A stretch of DNA of 7,222 nucleotides from Betaproteobacteria bacterium. Lineage in GTDB: Bacteria; Pseudomonadota; Gammaproteobacteria; Burkholderiales; SG8-39. The notes beneath the pieces are model-generated. The model was not told where the DNA came from. It was given only the letters and a program-made list of their open reading frames with translations, and did not search any database. The DNA lies in the NCBI GenBank assembly GCA_011391185.1, contig JAABRB010000178.1, forward strand, positions 1 through 7,222. Reading direction: 5' to 3'. Both the position numbers and the translations under genes were made by a program. Below, piece after piece: positions 1 through 5,992 of this stretch (positions within the stretch are counted from its first letter, which is position 1; the number at the start of each line of letters is the position of its first letter).

Positions 1-603
1 AAGTATTCGGCGACGCCGGCGGATTACCTGCGCGGTCGCGGCGAAGATTACCTGCGGAAACTTCCAGCGGGGATCAAGAACGTGCCGATGGTCGTGCTGG
101 TGAACGGCGGATCGGCGTCCGCCTCGGAAATCGTGGCTGGCGCTCTGCAGGACTACAAGCGCGCGACGGTTATGGGCACGCAGTCGTTCGGCAAGGGCTC
201 GGTGCAGACCATCATGCCGCTCAACAACAGCACGGCGATCAAGCTCACCACCGCGCGCTATTACACGCCAAACGGGCGGTCGATTCAGGCGAAGGGCATC
301 ACTCCGGACGTCATGGTCGAGGAGCCTGGCGCGCCGCGTGATCGCATCCGCGAGGCGGACCTGATCAAGCATCTGGAGGGCACGGACGAGTCCGAGAAGA
401 GCAAGTCGGGGAACGCGCCGGCCGATCAGACGGACAAGCCCAGGGACCCCGGATCGCCACTGGCGAAGCCGATCGAACTCGGTGGCCCCGAGGATTTCCA
501 GCTCAAGCAGGCACTCAATCAGCTGAAGGGGCTTCCGGTCATCGCCAAGCTGGAAGACCCGGTGAAACCGCCCGCCGCGGCGAAGACCGAAGCCAGGAAG
601 TAA
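1..603 (+). CDS. ctpA: C-terminal processing peptidase, S41 family (5' end outside window)
   Basis: This is the last 200 residues of a periplasmic or membrane-anchored serine protease of the CtpA/Prc type, which trims envelope proteins at their C-termini. The frame is open from base 1, so the signal peptide, PDZ domain and start of the protease core lie upstream of the window. Visible core motifs are [17 protein letters not shown] and SFGKGSVQ. In fragment numbering, Ser40, Lys65 and Gln69 have the spacing of the Ser-Lys-Gln triad of CtpA enzymes. The family signature [16 protein letters not shown] follows at 88-103. From about residue 115 the protein becomes a charged, proline-rich tail with a short [11 protein letters not shown] helix, common in proteobacterial CtpA. 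In betaproteobacteria ctpA often precedes a moeB/thiF-like gene, as here. Which substrates or adaptor it uses cannot be told from this fragment. Confidence 0.95.
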   Translation, partial: KYSATPADYLRGRGEDYLRKLPAGIKNVPMVVLVNGGSASASEIVAGALQDYKRATVMGTQSFGKGSVQTIMPLNNSTAIKLTTARYYTPNGRSIQAKGITPDVMVEEPGAPRDRIREADLIKHLEGTDESEKSKSGNAPADQTDKPRDPGSPLAKPIELGGPEDFQLKQALNQLKGLPVIAKLEDPVKPPAAAKTEARK

Positions 604-609
604 TTTCAT

Positions 610-661
610 GCGACCGGCGCGCGCACCACCCGGTGCGTACGCCGGTACGTCTGCCGGTCGC
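610..661 (+). other. Branched inverted repeat in the ctpA / thiF-like gap
   Basis: A perfect 9-bp inverted repeat, GCGACCGGC (610-618) and GCCGGTCGC (653-661), encloses two smaller ones: CGCACC/GGTGCG (622-627 / 632-637, loop ACCC) and CGTAC/GTACG (636-640 / 645-649, loop GCCG). The two inner stems share two bases, so both cannot form fully. The RNA could fold as a small branched structure just after the ctpA stop. No T-run follows, so a standard intrinsic terminator is unlikely. The 3' arm of the outer stem is repeated at 763-771. Confidence 0.45.
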
Positions 662-715
662 GCGCAGGGACGCGCCTCGCCAATGAACGACCCGCAGCTC
701 CTGCGCTACTCCCGC
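650..715 (+). repeat. Direct repeat, copy 1 (duplicated thiF-like gene start)
   Basis: These 66 bp match 760-825 at 64 of 66 positions, the differences being G674/A784 and C693/A803. The copy contains 33 bp of upstream sequence and then ATG plus the first codons of the thiF-like gene. The offset of 110 bp is not a multiple of three, so the copied start is in a different frame from the real gene. Confidence 0.95.
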
Positions 716-796
716 GCCCGATTGAACAAGGGGGCACACCCCCTTGTAGATCCCCCAATTCTGCCGGTCGCGCGCAGGGACGCACCTCGCCAATGA
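683..796 (+). pseudogene. Truncated duplicate of the thiF-like 5' end (37-codon leader ORF)
   Basis: The ATG at 683 lies in repeat copy 1 at the place that corresponds to the true start at 793. The first 11 codons give MNDPQLLRYSR, against MNDQQLLRYSR in the intact gene. The frame then runs through the hairpin spacer and the non-coding part of copy 2, and stops at TGA 794-796. That stop overlaps the true start codon in an ATGA arrangement. The peptide has no recognisable domain after residue 11, so it is best seen as a duplication by-product. If translated, it could couple ribosomes onto the downstream gene, because both starts have nearly identical upstream sequence. An in-frame ATG at 608 would lengthen it, but nothing supports that start. 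Confidence 0.6.
726..747. repeat. Perfect 9-bp hairpin in the spacer between the direct repeats
   Basis: ACAAGGGGG (726-734) and CCCCCTTGT (739-747) are perfect inverted repeats with a CACA loop. The hairpin is the core of the 44-bp spacer (716-759) that separates the two copies of the duplicated gene start. It is followed by AGATCCCCC, not by a T-run. It looks like a small interspersed palindromic element rather than a terminator. Confidence 0.7.
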
Positions 797-825
797 ACGA
801 CCAGCAGCTCCTGCGCTACTCCCGC
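760..825 (+). repeat. Direct repeat, copy 2 (authentic thiF-like gene start)
   Basis: This is the second copy of the 66-bp repeat, with 64 of 66 bases identical to 650-715. It runs into the intact gene and is therefore the functional copy. The nearest purine-rich stretch before the ATG (AGGGA, 776-780) is about 12 bases away, so the ribosome binding site is weak in both copies. Confidence 0.95.
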
Positions 826-1548
826 CATATTCTGCTCCCCGAATTCGGCGTCGAAGGCCAGGAGCAGCTGCTGCGCTCGCGCGTGCTCGTGGTCGGCGCG
901 GGCGGACTCGGCTCCCCGGCCGCGCTCTATCTCGCGTCAGCAGGTGTAGGCAGTCTGACGCTGGTCGACGGAGACGAGGTCGACCTGACCAATCTGCAGC
1001 GGCAGATCCTGCACGTCACAGGGTCGGTGGGCCGAGCCAAGGTCGAGTCCGGCCGTGACGCACTCGCCGCGCTGAACCCGGAAGTGCAGGTGATCGCGTG
1101 CCGCGAGCGGCTCGCGGGCGCACGCCTCGACGAGCTGGTTGACGGCGTGGATCTGGTACTCGACTGCTCGGACAACTTCGCCACCCGGCATGCGGTGAAC
1201 CGGGCCTGCGTCAGGAGCCGCAAGCCCCTGGTATCGGGCGCCGCCATCCGGTTCGACGGTCAGATCAGTGTCTTCGACCTGCGCAGGGCCGACAGCCCTT
1301 GCTATGGCTGTCTGTTTCCGGAGGATGCGGGTGCGGAGGAACTGCGCTGTGCCGTGATGGGTGTCTTCGCGCCGGTGACCGGCATCGTCGGTGCCACCCA
1401 GGCCGCCGAAGCACTCAAAGTTCTTGCGGGAATCGGCGAGCCGCTGGTCGGACGCCTGATGATCCTGGATGCGCTCGCGATGGAGTGGCGTGCGATCCGG
1501 CTGAAGAAAGATCCGGGCTGCAAGGTCTGCGGCGCGACGGCCGTGTAG
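793..1548 (+). CDS. moeB: ThiF/MoeB/HesA-family adenylyltransferase (E1-like)
   Basis: This cytoplasmic enzyme activates the C-terminal glycine of a ubiquitin-like sulfur carrier (MoaD or ThiS) with ATP, for molybdopterin or thiazole synthesis. At 251 residues it has the usual length of MoeB. The nucleotide-binding loop GAGGLG is at 35-40, followed by DGDEVDLTNLQRQILH. Arg70 and Lys83 sit at the expected ATP-contact positions, and DCSDNF at 124-129 holds the Mg-ATP aspartate. The structural zinc site is formed by CYGC (170-173) and CKVC (243-246). Cys186, in ELRCAVMGVFAP, matches the cysteine of the MoeB/ThiF crossover loop. No rhodanese domain is attached. No moaD, moaE or thiS gene is in the window, so MoeB, ThiF or a shared role cannot be separated. 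The start at 793 fits homologous N-termini and is the one preserved in the direct repeat. Confidence 0.93.
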   Translation: MNDQQLLRYSRHILLPEFGVEGQEQLLRSRVLVVGAGGLGSPAALYLASAGVGSLTLVDGDEVDLTNLQRQILHVTGSVGRAKVESGRDALAALNPEVQVIACRERLAGARLDELVDGVDLVLDCSDNFATRHAVNRACVRSRKPLVSGAAIRFDGQISVFDLRRADSPCYGCLFPEDAGAEELRCAVMGVFAPVTGIVGATQAAEALKVLAGIGEPLVGRLMILDALAMEWRAIRLKKDPGCKVCGATAV

Positions 1549-1593
1549 GCGCTTCGTCCGCCCTGCGCGTCCGACTCGTTCCTCACTCTCCGC

Positions 1594-2187
1594 TCAGAGC
1601 ATCAGGCGCCACTGGCGCTCCCACTGCTCGGTGGGCTTGCGCTTGAAACCGCTCTTGGCGAATTGATGCCAGCGGCCCACCACGTAGCAAAGCAGCAGGT
1701 TCGCGCGGGCTGCCAGATCGTCGGCGCCAGGGGCCCCTTGCCCTCCGGAATCGGTCGGCGCCTGGGTTGCCGCGATGCGCAGGCACTGCTTGATTGTCGC
1801 CTCCAACCGATCCTGGAGCTGGTTGATGCGCGCCTGCAGCCGATCGTCCTCGTTCACGAGCGCGTCGCCGATGAGGACGCGCGTCATGCCGGGGTTCTTC
1901 TCGGCGAAATTGAGCAGCATGCCCACCATGGCATGCGCCTGTTTCAGCCCGTCATTTTCCTCGGCCGTGATCTTGTTCGCGAGCCCGAACACCGTTTCCT
2001 CGATGAACTCGATCAGCCCCTCGAACATCTGGGCCTTGCTCGCGAAATGGCGATACAGCGCCGCCTCGGACACGTCGAGCCGCTTCGCCAGCGCGGCGGT
2101 CGTGATCCTCTCGCCCTTCGGCTCCTGCAGCATTTCTGCAAGGACCTGAAGTATCTGGAGCTTCCGCTCCCCCGGCTTGGTCGCCAT
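1594..2187 (-). CDS. slmA: Nucleoid occlusion factor SlmA (TetR family)
   Basis: SlmA binds specific chromosomal sites and then disrupts FtsZ polymers, which keeps the division septum off the nucleoid. The 197-residue product is nearly the length of the E. coli protein (198). The N-terminal helix-turn-helix (about 28-50) contains ITTAALAKRLDVSEAALYRH, very close to the SlmA consensus, and FEGLIEFIEE follows. Further SlmA-like stretches are NPGMTRVLIGDAL (98-110) and the RLQARINQLQDRLEA helix (116-130). A short Gly/Ala/Pro-rich loop at about 142-158 looks lineage-specific. The frame is open further upstream, but the start at 2187 is fixed by AGGAGG at 2198-2193, five bases before the ATG, and by homology. 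The gene is convergent with the thiF-like gene (45-bp gap, no clear terminator) and downstream of the nucleotidase gene, a common betaproteobacterial order. Confidence 0.93.
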   Translation of the reverse strand: MATKPGERKLQILQVLAEMLQEPKGERITTAALAKRLDVSEAALYRHFASKAQMFEGLIEFIEETVFGLANKITAEENDGLKQAHAMVGMLLNFAEKNPGMTRVLIGDALVNEDDRLQARINQLQDRLEATIKQCLRIAATQAPTDSGGQGAPGADDLAARANLLLCYVVGRWHQFAKSGFKRKPTEQWERQWRLML

Positions 2188-2317
2188 CGCAGCCTCCTCT
2201 TCTGCACTGGGACCGTCCACACACCTCCCCGCGCGTGGCACGCTCATTTTCCATCGCCTGCAATTCAACCCGTTCCGTTCCGGACCGTCTTCCGGCGGAC
2301 GGGCAGCAGGGAGGGGG

Positions 2318-2323
2318 ATTCTA
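2318..2323 (-). promoter_or_regulatory. Possible -10 element for slmA
   Basis: On the minus strand this is TAGAAT, identical to the -10 box proposed for argB at 4545-4540. It lies in the 189-bp gap between the nucleotidase stop and the slmA start. No convincing -35 hexamer is found 16-18 bp upstream. A transcript from here would have a leader of about 120 bases. Confidence 0.3.
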
Positions 2324-2342
2324 GCCGAACGACAGGGACCGG

Positions 2343-2358
2343 GTGAGCGCTTGCTCGC
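2343..2358. promoter_or_regulatory. Imperfect 16-bp dyad upstream of slmA
   Basis: GTGAGC and GCTCGC flank a GCTT centre, and five of six arm positions are symmetric. The half-site GTGAG resembles the start of the SlmA binding site (GTGAGTACTCAC), but the spacing and second half differ. It lies 20-35 bp upstream of the TAGAAT box, roughly where a repressor would act. Function is unproven. Confidence 0.2.
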
Positions 2359-2376
2359 GCGGCTGATCAAGGCGGG

Positions 2377-3039
2377 CTAACGCGCGAGGCCGAGACGGTG
2401 GAGCACCCTCGGAAGCTGACGTACTGACTTGACCTTGACCGTCACGTAATCCGGCGCGCGGGGCAGCCCACTTACCCAGACGGTCTTCATGCCGAGCAGC
2501 CTTGCAGCCCGGAGATTCGGCAGGGAATCGTCCACCATGACGGCGCGTTCCGGGGTCACCCGCTCATTGGAGATCAGGCGGCGAAAGCCCCCGGGTAACG
2601 GCTTGGGCTGGTAGCGAACCTGCTCGATCGCATACACCGCGTCGAAGAGCGTCGTGATGCCGAGGATGTCGAGTACGGCGTGCGCATAGTGCGCAGGCGA
2701 GTTGGAGAACAGGATCTTGCGTCCGGGCAGACGGCGCAGCGTCGCCAGTGCAGCGCGCTCGCCTACGACCATCCGATGCAACTCGGGGAACTGGTGCGTC
2801 GCCCGGAGAAAGTGGTCCGGGTCAGTGCCATGGTGGCGCATCAACCCGAGCAGCGTCGCCCCGTACCGATGCCAATACCTGGCGCGCAACTCGCTCGCGC
2901 CGGCCTCGTCCAGCCGCAGATGCTCCTGCAAATAGGCCGTCATGCTGCGATTGATGTGCGGGAAGATGTGCGGGGTGGCGTTGTGCAGGGTGTTGTCGAG
3001 GTCGAACACCCAGGTCCAGCGGAACGAGCGCGGCCTCAT
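2377..3039 (-). CDS. Pyrimidine 5'-nucleotidase, HAD superfamily
   Basis: This cytoplasmic phosphatase is of the Pyr-5-nucleotidase type (the group that includes yeast Sdt1), which removes phosphate from UMP, CMP or related and damaged pyrimidine nucleotides. All four HAD motifs are visible in the 220 residues: I, DLDNTLHN with nucleophile Asp13 and acid/base Asp15; II, FSNS with Ser112; III, Lys146 in YQPKP; IV, VDDSLPN with Asp170 and Asp171. A helical cap lies between motifs I and II (about 25-95). The HNATPHIFP segment after motif I is typical of the betaproteobacterial members. The ATG at 3039 places motif I at the normal distance from the N-terminus. The gene is divergent from the M15 peptidase gene with only 38 bp between the starts, and 189 bp upstream of slmA. 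The exact substrate is inferred from family only. Confidence 0.88.
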   Translation of the reverse strand: MRPRSFRWTWVFDLDNTLHNATPHIFPHINRSMTAYLQEHLRLDEAGASELRARYWHRYGATLLGLMRHHGTDPDHFLRATHQFPELHRMVVGERAALATLRRLPGRKILFSNSPAHYAHAVLDILGITTLFDAVYAIEQVRYQPKPLPGGFRRLISNERVTPERAVMVDDSLPNLRAARLLGMKTVWVSGLPRAPDYVTVKVKSVRQLPRVLHRLGLAR

Positions 3040-3065
3040 GCTGCGACCGCGCGCCGCGCTGCCTC

Positions 3066-3071
3066 TAGAAT
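3066..3071 (+). promoter_or_regulatory. -10 element for the M15 peptidase gene, possibly leaderless
   Basis: TAGAAT ends seven bases before the ATG at 3078, so transcription would start at or within a base or two of the start codon. No Shine-Dalgarno sequence precedes the ATG, which fits a leaderless or near-leaderless message. The -35 region is poor: the best candidate, CTGCGA at 3041-3046, leaves a 19-bp spacer. Confidence 0.4.
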
Positions 3072-3077
3072 GTCGTG

Positions 3078-3557
3078 ATGGGAACCAACGCCTACCCCAA
3101 GCGTCTCTCGCGGCACGTCACGCTGGCCGGGCTGACCCGCTCCACCATTGCGCGCCGACAGGGGATCGACAACACGCCGCCGCCCGAGCTCATCGGCAAT
3201 CTGCGGTTGCTCGCGCGCGGCCTCGACCAGGTGCGGGTATTGGTCGGACATCGCCTGCGCATCTCCAGCGGATATCGGTGTCCGGCCCTGAACGCGGCGG
3301 TGGGCGGCGCGAACGCCTCGCAGCATACCGTCGGCCTCGCCGCCGACTTCGAGTGTCCCGCATTCGGTACGCCGCTCGAAATCGTCGCGGCGATTCATCA
3401 TTCGTCGATCGTGTTCGATCAGTGCATCCTCGAGTTCGGCCGCTGGGTGCATCTGTCATTCAGCGCGACGCCGCGCCGACGCGTACTCACCGTCTACGAC
3501 CCCCGGGAGGGATATCTCGAGGGGCTGTGGGACCGTGCGGGGCGGCGGATGCTGTAG
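3078..3557 (+). CDS. M15-type zinc peptidase (D-Ala-D-Ala carboxypeptidase / endolysin-like)
   Basis: The 159-residue product is a small metallopeptidase of the Peptidase_M15_3 kind, related to VanX/VanY-like enzymes and phage endolysins that cut peptidoglycan stem peptides. SGYRCPALNAAVGGANASQH at 64-83 is the family signature. The zinc ligands are His83, Asp90 (in GLAADFEC) and His125 (in GRWVHLSF). There is no signal peptide or membrane segment, as in phage-type members that need a holin or lysis to reach the cell wall. No other phage gene is present, so it may be a domesticated phage enzyme or a cytoplasmic protein of other function. A GTG at 3075 is in frame directly before the ATG; I chose the ATG because the extra codon has no support. 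It sits between the nucleotidase gene (divergent) and argB (convergent). Confidence 0.8.
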   Translation: MGTNAYPKRLSRHVTLAGLTRSTIARRQGIDNTPPPELIGNLRLLARGLDQVRVLVGHRLRISSGYRCPALNAAVGGANASQHTVGLAADFECPAFGTPLEIVAAIHHSSIVFDQCILEFGRWVHLSFSATPRRRVLTVYDPREGYLEGLWDRAGRRML

Positions 3558-3587
3558 CGGGCCGCGCATCCTGTTCGAAGATCGCGT

Positions 3588-3615
3588 CGATTCCGAATCG
3601 GGCCAGCCCCCGGCC
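3588..3615. terminator. Weak hairpin pair between convergent M15 peptidase gene and argB
   Basis: The 67-bp convergent gap holds CGATT/AATCG (3588-3592 / 3596-3600, loop CCG) followed directly by GGCC/GGCC (3601-3604 / 3612-3615). Neither has a T-run on either strand. They could help transcription end in both directions, but the call rests only on position and small stems. Confidence 0.25.
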
Positions 3616-3624
3616 AACGCGGGG

Positions 3625-4568
<944 letters not shown>

Positions 4569-4581
4569 CGTCGCGCCCGAC

Positions 4582-4626
4582 TAACCACCCCGGCTGCTGC
4601 GCAGCCACCCCTTGAAAGGGAGGGGA
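4582..4626. repeat. Interspersed-repeat-like hairpin segment upstream of argB
   Basis: GGCTGC/GCAGCC (4592-4597 / 4601-4606, loop TGC) is followed by CACCCCTTGAAAGGGAGGGG, which can fold through CCCT/AGGG (4609-4612 / 4617-4620). I associate this kind of sequence (AACCACCCCGGC, then CCCCTTGAAAGGGAGGGG) with dispersed intergenic repeats in Burkholderiales-type genomes; that is recollection, not a search result. It sits just upstream of the argB promoter and reads through no gene. Confidence 0.5.
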
Positions 4627-4670
4627 AAAACCTATCTCGCCGCCGGCCTGCTCTTTGCGGGAAGGAGGGT

Positions 4671-4702
4671 AACGGGAGGGAACCAGCCGGTTCCCTCCCG
4701 TT
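4671..4702. repeat. Palindromic repeat unit 1 (14-bp perfect stem)
   Basis: Bases 4671-4684 and 4689-4702 are perfect inverted repeats of 14 bp around the loop AGCC. The 40 bp at 4675-4714 match 4725-4764 at 35 positions, so this is the first of two units with a 50-bp period. On the plus strand a TTTTT run (4716-4720) lies 13 bases after the stem, too far for a typical terminator. No plus-strand gene ends here. Confidence 0.8.
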
Positions 4703-4724
4703 CGTAACCTTCCGCTTTTTCCCC

Positions 4725-4748
4725 GGAGGAAACCAGCCGGTTTCCCCC
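4725..4748. repeat. Palindromic repeat unit 2 (partly decayed stem)
   Basis: The same AGCC loop is flanked by 10-bp arms (4725-4734 / 4739-4748) with one A-C mismatch (4727/4746). The innermost G-C pair change of unit 1 (4680/4693) is replaced here by A-T (4730/4743), so pairing is kept by two matched changes. The outer stem of unit 1 is lost. Confidence 0.75.
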
Positions 4749-4770
4749 TGTTCGTACCCTTCCGAACTTG

Positions 4771-4801
4771 TTCGTGGTCGATCCTGTGGATCGATCACGA
4801 A
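4771..4801 (-). terminator. Strong hairpin over the hsp20 stop codon
   Basis: Bases 4771-4784 pair with 4788-4801 to form a 14-bp stem with one G-T pair and a 3-base loop. The hsp20 stop codon (4797-4795) lies inside the stem. No T-run follows in the direction of hsp20 transcription, so it may act as a factor-assisted terminator or protect the mRNA 3' end rather than as a classical intrinsic terminator. Confidence 0.5.
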
Positions 4802-5223
4802 ACCGAGATCTGTTTCCGGGTCGCTGCGGCTTTTTTCGGCAGAGTGAGTTCGAGTACGCCATCGCTGAACTTTGCGACTGTGGCCGCCTCGTCGATCTCC
4901 TGGCCAAGCCGGAACGCCCGGGACACCTTCCCGTAATAGCGTTCCGAATGAACCACGCGATCGCCTTCCTTCACATCCTTCTCCTGCTTGACCTCGGCGC
5001 TGATCGCGACCTGGTCGCCGTCGATCTCGATATGAATGTCGTCCTTCTTCACGCCCGGAAGCTCGGCAAGCACCTTGTACGCCTTGTCCTGTTCGCTCAC
5101 CTCCACCTTGACGCGCGGGGTCGCCGACGCGGGTTCACCGCTACCGACCGGACGCACCAGGAAACCCTTGAAAAAATCACCGAAGAGATCCTCGAAAGGA
5201 TCGTAACGCCGGATGCTCGCCAT
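4795..5223 (-). CDS. Small heat-shock protein, Hsp20 / alpha-crystallin family
   Basis: This ATP-independent holdase binds unfolding proteins in the cytoplasm and passes them to DnaK/ClpB. The 142 residues hold a short N-terminal arm rich in Phe (RYDPFEDLFGDFFKGF) and an alpha-crystallin domain from about 37 to 131 with AELPGVKKDDIHIEID, VHSERYYGKVSRAF and the AKFSDGVLELTLPK signature. An IxV anchor (Ile139-Val141) sits at the C-terminus, three residues from the end. Two upstream in-frame starts exist, at 5268 and 5229. The start at 5223 is chosen because AGAGGAG ends six bases before it, while the ATG at 5229 would abut the Shine-Dalgarno sequence. A sigma-32 promoter precedes it. It reads away from the divergent sigma factor operon and its 3' end enters a hairpin array. 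Confidence 0.95.
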   Translation of the reverse strand: MASIRRYDPFEDLFGDFFKGFLVRPVGSGEPASATPRVKVEVSEQDKAYKVLAELPGVKKDDIHIEIDGDQVAISAEVKQEKDVKEGDRVVHSERYYGKVSRAFRLGQEIDEAATVAKFSDGVLELTLPKKAAATRKQISVS

Positions 5224-5284
5224 GATCATCTCCTCTGAAACAGTTGTTGATCCATCGTGGTGGGCCATCGGCCCGCTGTCAGAG

Positions 5285-5312
5285 AAATGGGGGGCGACCG
5301 CTCGATTTCAAG
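5285..5312 (-). promoter_or_regulatory. Sigma-32 (RpoH) heat-shock promoter of hsp20
   Basis: On the minus strand, CTTGAAA (5312-5306) and CCCCATTT (5292-5285) are separated by 13 bp. Both boxes match the sigma-32 consensus (CTTGAAA, CCCCATNT) at every specified position, and the spacing is in the normal range. Transcription should begin near 5278-5280, leaving a leader of about 55 bases that contains a GGGCC/GGCCC hairpin (5262-5266 / 5270-5274). Confidence 0.88.
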
Positions 5313-5313
5313 C

Positions 5314-5327
5314 CCTGCAGTTGCAGG
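5314..5327. promoter_or_regulatory. 14-bp palindrome between divergent promoters
   Basis: CCTGCA and TGCAGG flank a GT centre. The palindrome starts one base beyond the hsp20 -35 box and overlaps the proposed -35 of the sigma operon (5321-5326). The position suits an operator acting on either or both genes, but no regulator can be named. Confidence 0.3.
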
Positions 5328-5349
5328 CCTCGGGCGAACCGGCTAGATT
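5321..5349 (+). promoter_or_regulatory. Possible promoter of the sigma factor operon
   Basis: TTGCAG (5321-5326) and TAGATT (5344-5349) are separated by 17 bp. The match to the housekeeping consensus is moderate (3 of 6 and 4 of 6). A start near 5356 would give a leader of about 20 bases before the ATG at 5376. I found no clear ECF-type promoter that would show autoregulation. Confidence 0.35.
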
Positions 5350-5375
5350 GAGCCGCCCATCATCCTGTCCCTCCG

Positions 5376-5978
5376 ATGCCAGATACCGCACGCTCTGTCG
5401 ACAGTCTTGAACTGGACAAGCACCGCCCGCAGCTAGTGAAGTTCGCGATGGCGCAGCTTCGCAATACGGCCTATGCCGAGGACGCGGTTCAGGAGACTCT
5501 GGTCGCCGCAATGCAGGGGGCCGACCGGTTCGCGGGACAATCGTCGGTCCGCACCTGGTTGATCGGCATCCTGAAACACAAGATCATGGATCACTTCCGG
5601 CGCCAGAGCCGCGAGGCGCCGCTGCCGGATCTCGACGAGGAGACGTCGCTCGAGGACCTCGACGCGCGCTTCAAGGCGGACGGGCATTTCATCGAGAATC
5701 CCTTGCAAGTGCCCGGGTCGGACTGGGGCGACCCGGACGCCACGCTTTCGCAGAGCCGGTTCTTCGAAGTCCTGGAGGCGTGCATGGCGCGGCTGCCCAA
5801 GAACACCGCGCGAGTCTTCAATATGCGTGAAATCATGGGGATGGAGACCGAAGACATCTGTAAGGAGCTCGGCATCTCCCCGACGAACAGCTGGGTATTG
5901 CTTTACCGGGCGCGCATGGCATTGCGGGAATGCCTGCAGGCGAAGTGGTTTGCGGGCGAGCGGCGCGCGCAAGACTGA
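5376..5978 (+). CDS. ECF-like RNA polymerase sigma-70 factor
   Basis: This alternative sigma factor directs RNA polymerase to a specific promoter set. The 200 residues contain region 2 (about 14-78), with EDAVQETLVAAMQGADRF and SSVRTWLIGILKHKIMDHFR (core binding and -10 recognition). A long acidic linker (about 79-125) follows, then region 4 (about 128-190), with ETEDICKELGISPTNSWVLL and RARMALRECL as the helix-turn-helix that reads the -35. There is no region 1 or 3. The long linker and the NSWVLLYRARM motif resemble the TIGR02943-type sigma group of proteobacteria; I judge this from memory. It is followed after 14 bp by a small zinc-finger anti-sigma gene. No good Shine-Dalgarno sequence is seen; the ATG at 5376 gives the expected N-terminal length. 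It is divergent from hsp20. Confidence 0.9.
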   Translation: MPDTARSVDSLELDKHRPQLVKFAMAQLRNTAYAEDAVQETLVAAMQGADRFAGQSSVRTWLIGILKHKIMDHFRRQSREAPLPDLDEETSLEDLDARFKADGHFIENPLQVPGSDWGDPDATLSQSRFFEVLEACMARLPKNTARVFNMREIMGMETEDICKELGISPTNSWVLLYRARMALRECLQAKWFAGERRAQD

Positions 5979-5992
5979 CACCGGAATTTACG

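Noticed and set aside
608..682. Upstream extension of the leader ORF from the ATG at 608
   Set aside because: It covers the branched inverted repeat, has no ribosome binding site, and only the part from 683 is explained by the duplicated gene start.
1663..2346. Long plus-strand open frame antisense to slmA
   Set aside because: It mirrors slmA and its upstream gap, has no ribosome binding site and no recognisable domain; long open shadow frames are expected at this GC content.
4700..4720. Plus-strand intrinsic terminator at palindrome unit 1
   Set aside because: The T-run is 13 bases from the stem and no plus-strand gene ends upstream; both neighbouring genes are on the minus strand.
4671..4764. 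CRISPR array
   Set aside because: There are only two units, the conserved part is a long palindrome, no spacer is inserted, and no cas gene is present.
5224..5284. RNA thermometer in the hsp20 leader: CTCTGACAG could pair with CTGTTTCAGAG and mask the Shine-Dalgarno sequence
   Set aside because: From the sigma-32 promoter, transcription should start near 5278-5280, so most of the 5' arm (5284-5281) would not be in the RNA. Only a weak partial pairing remains; a mapped start further upstream would revive the idea.
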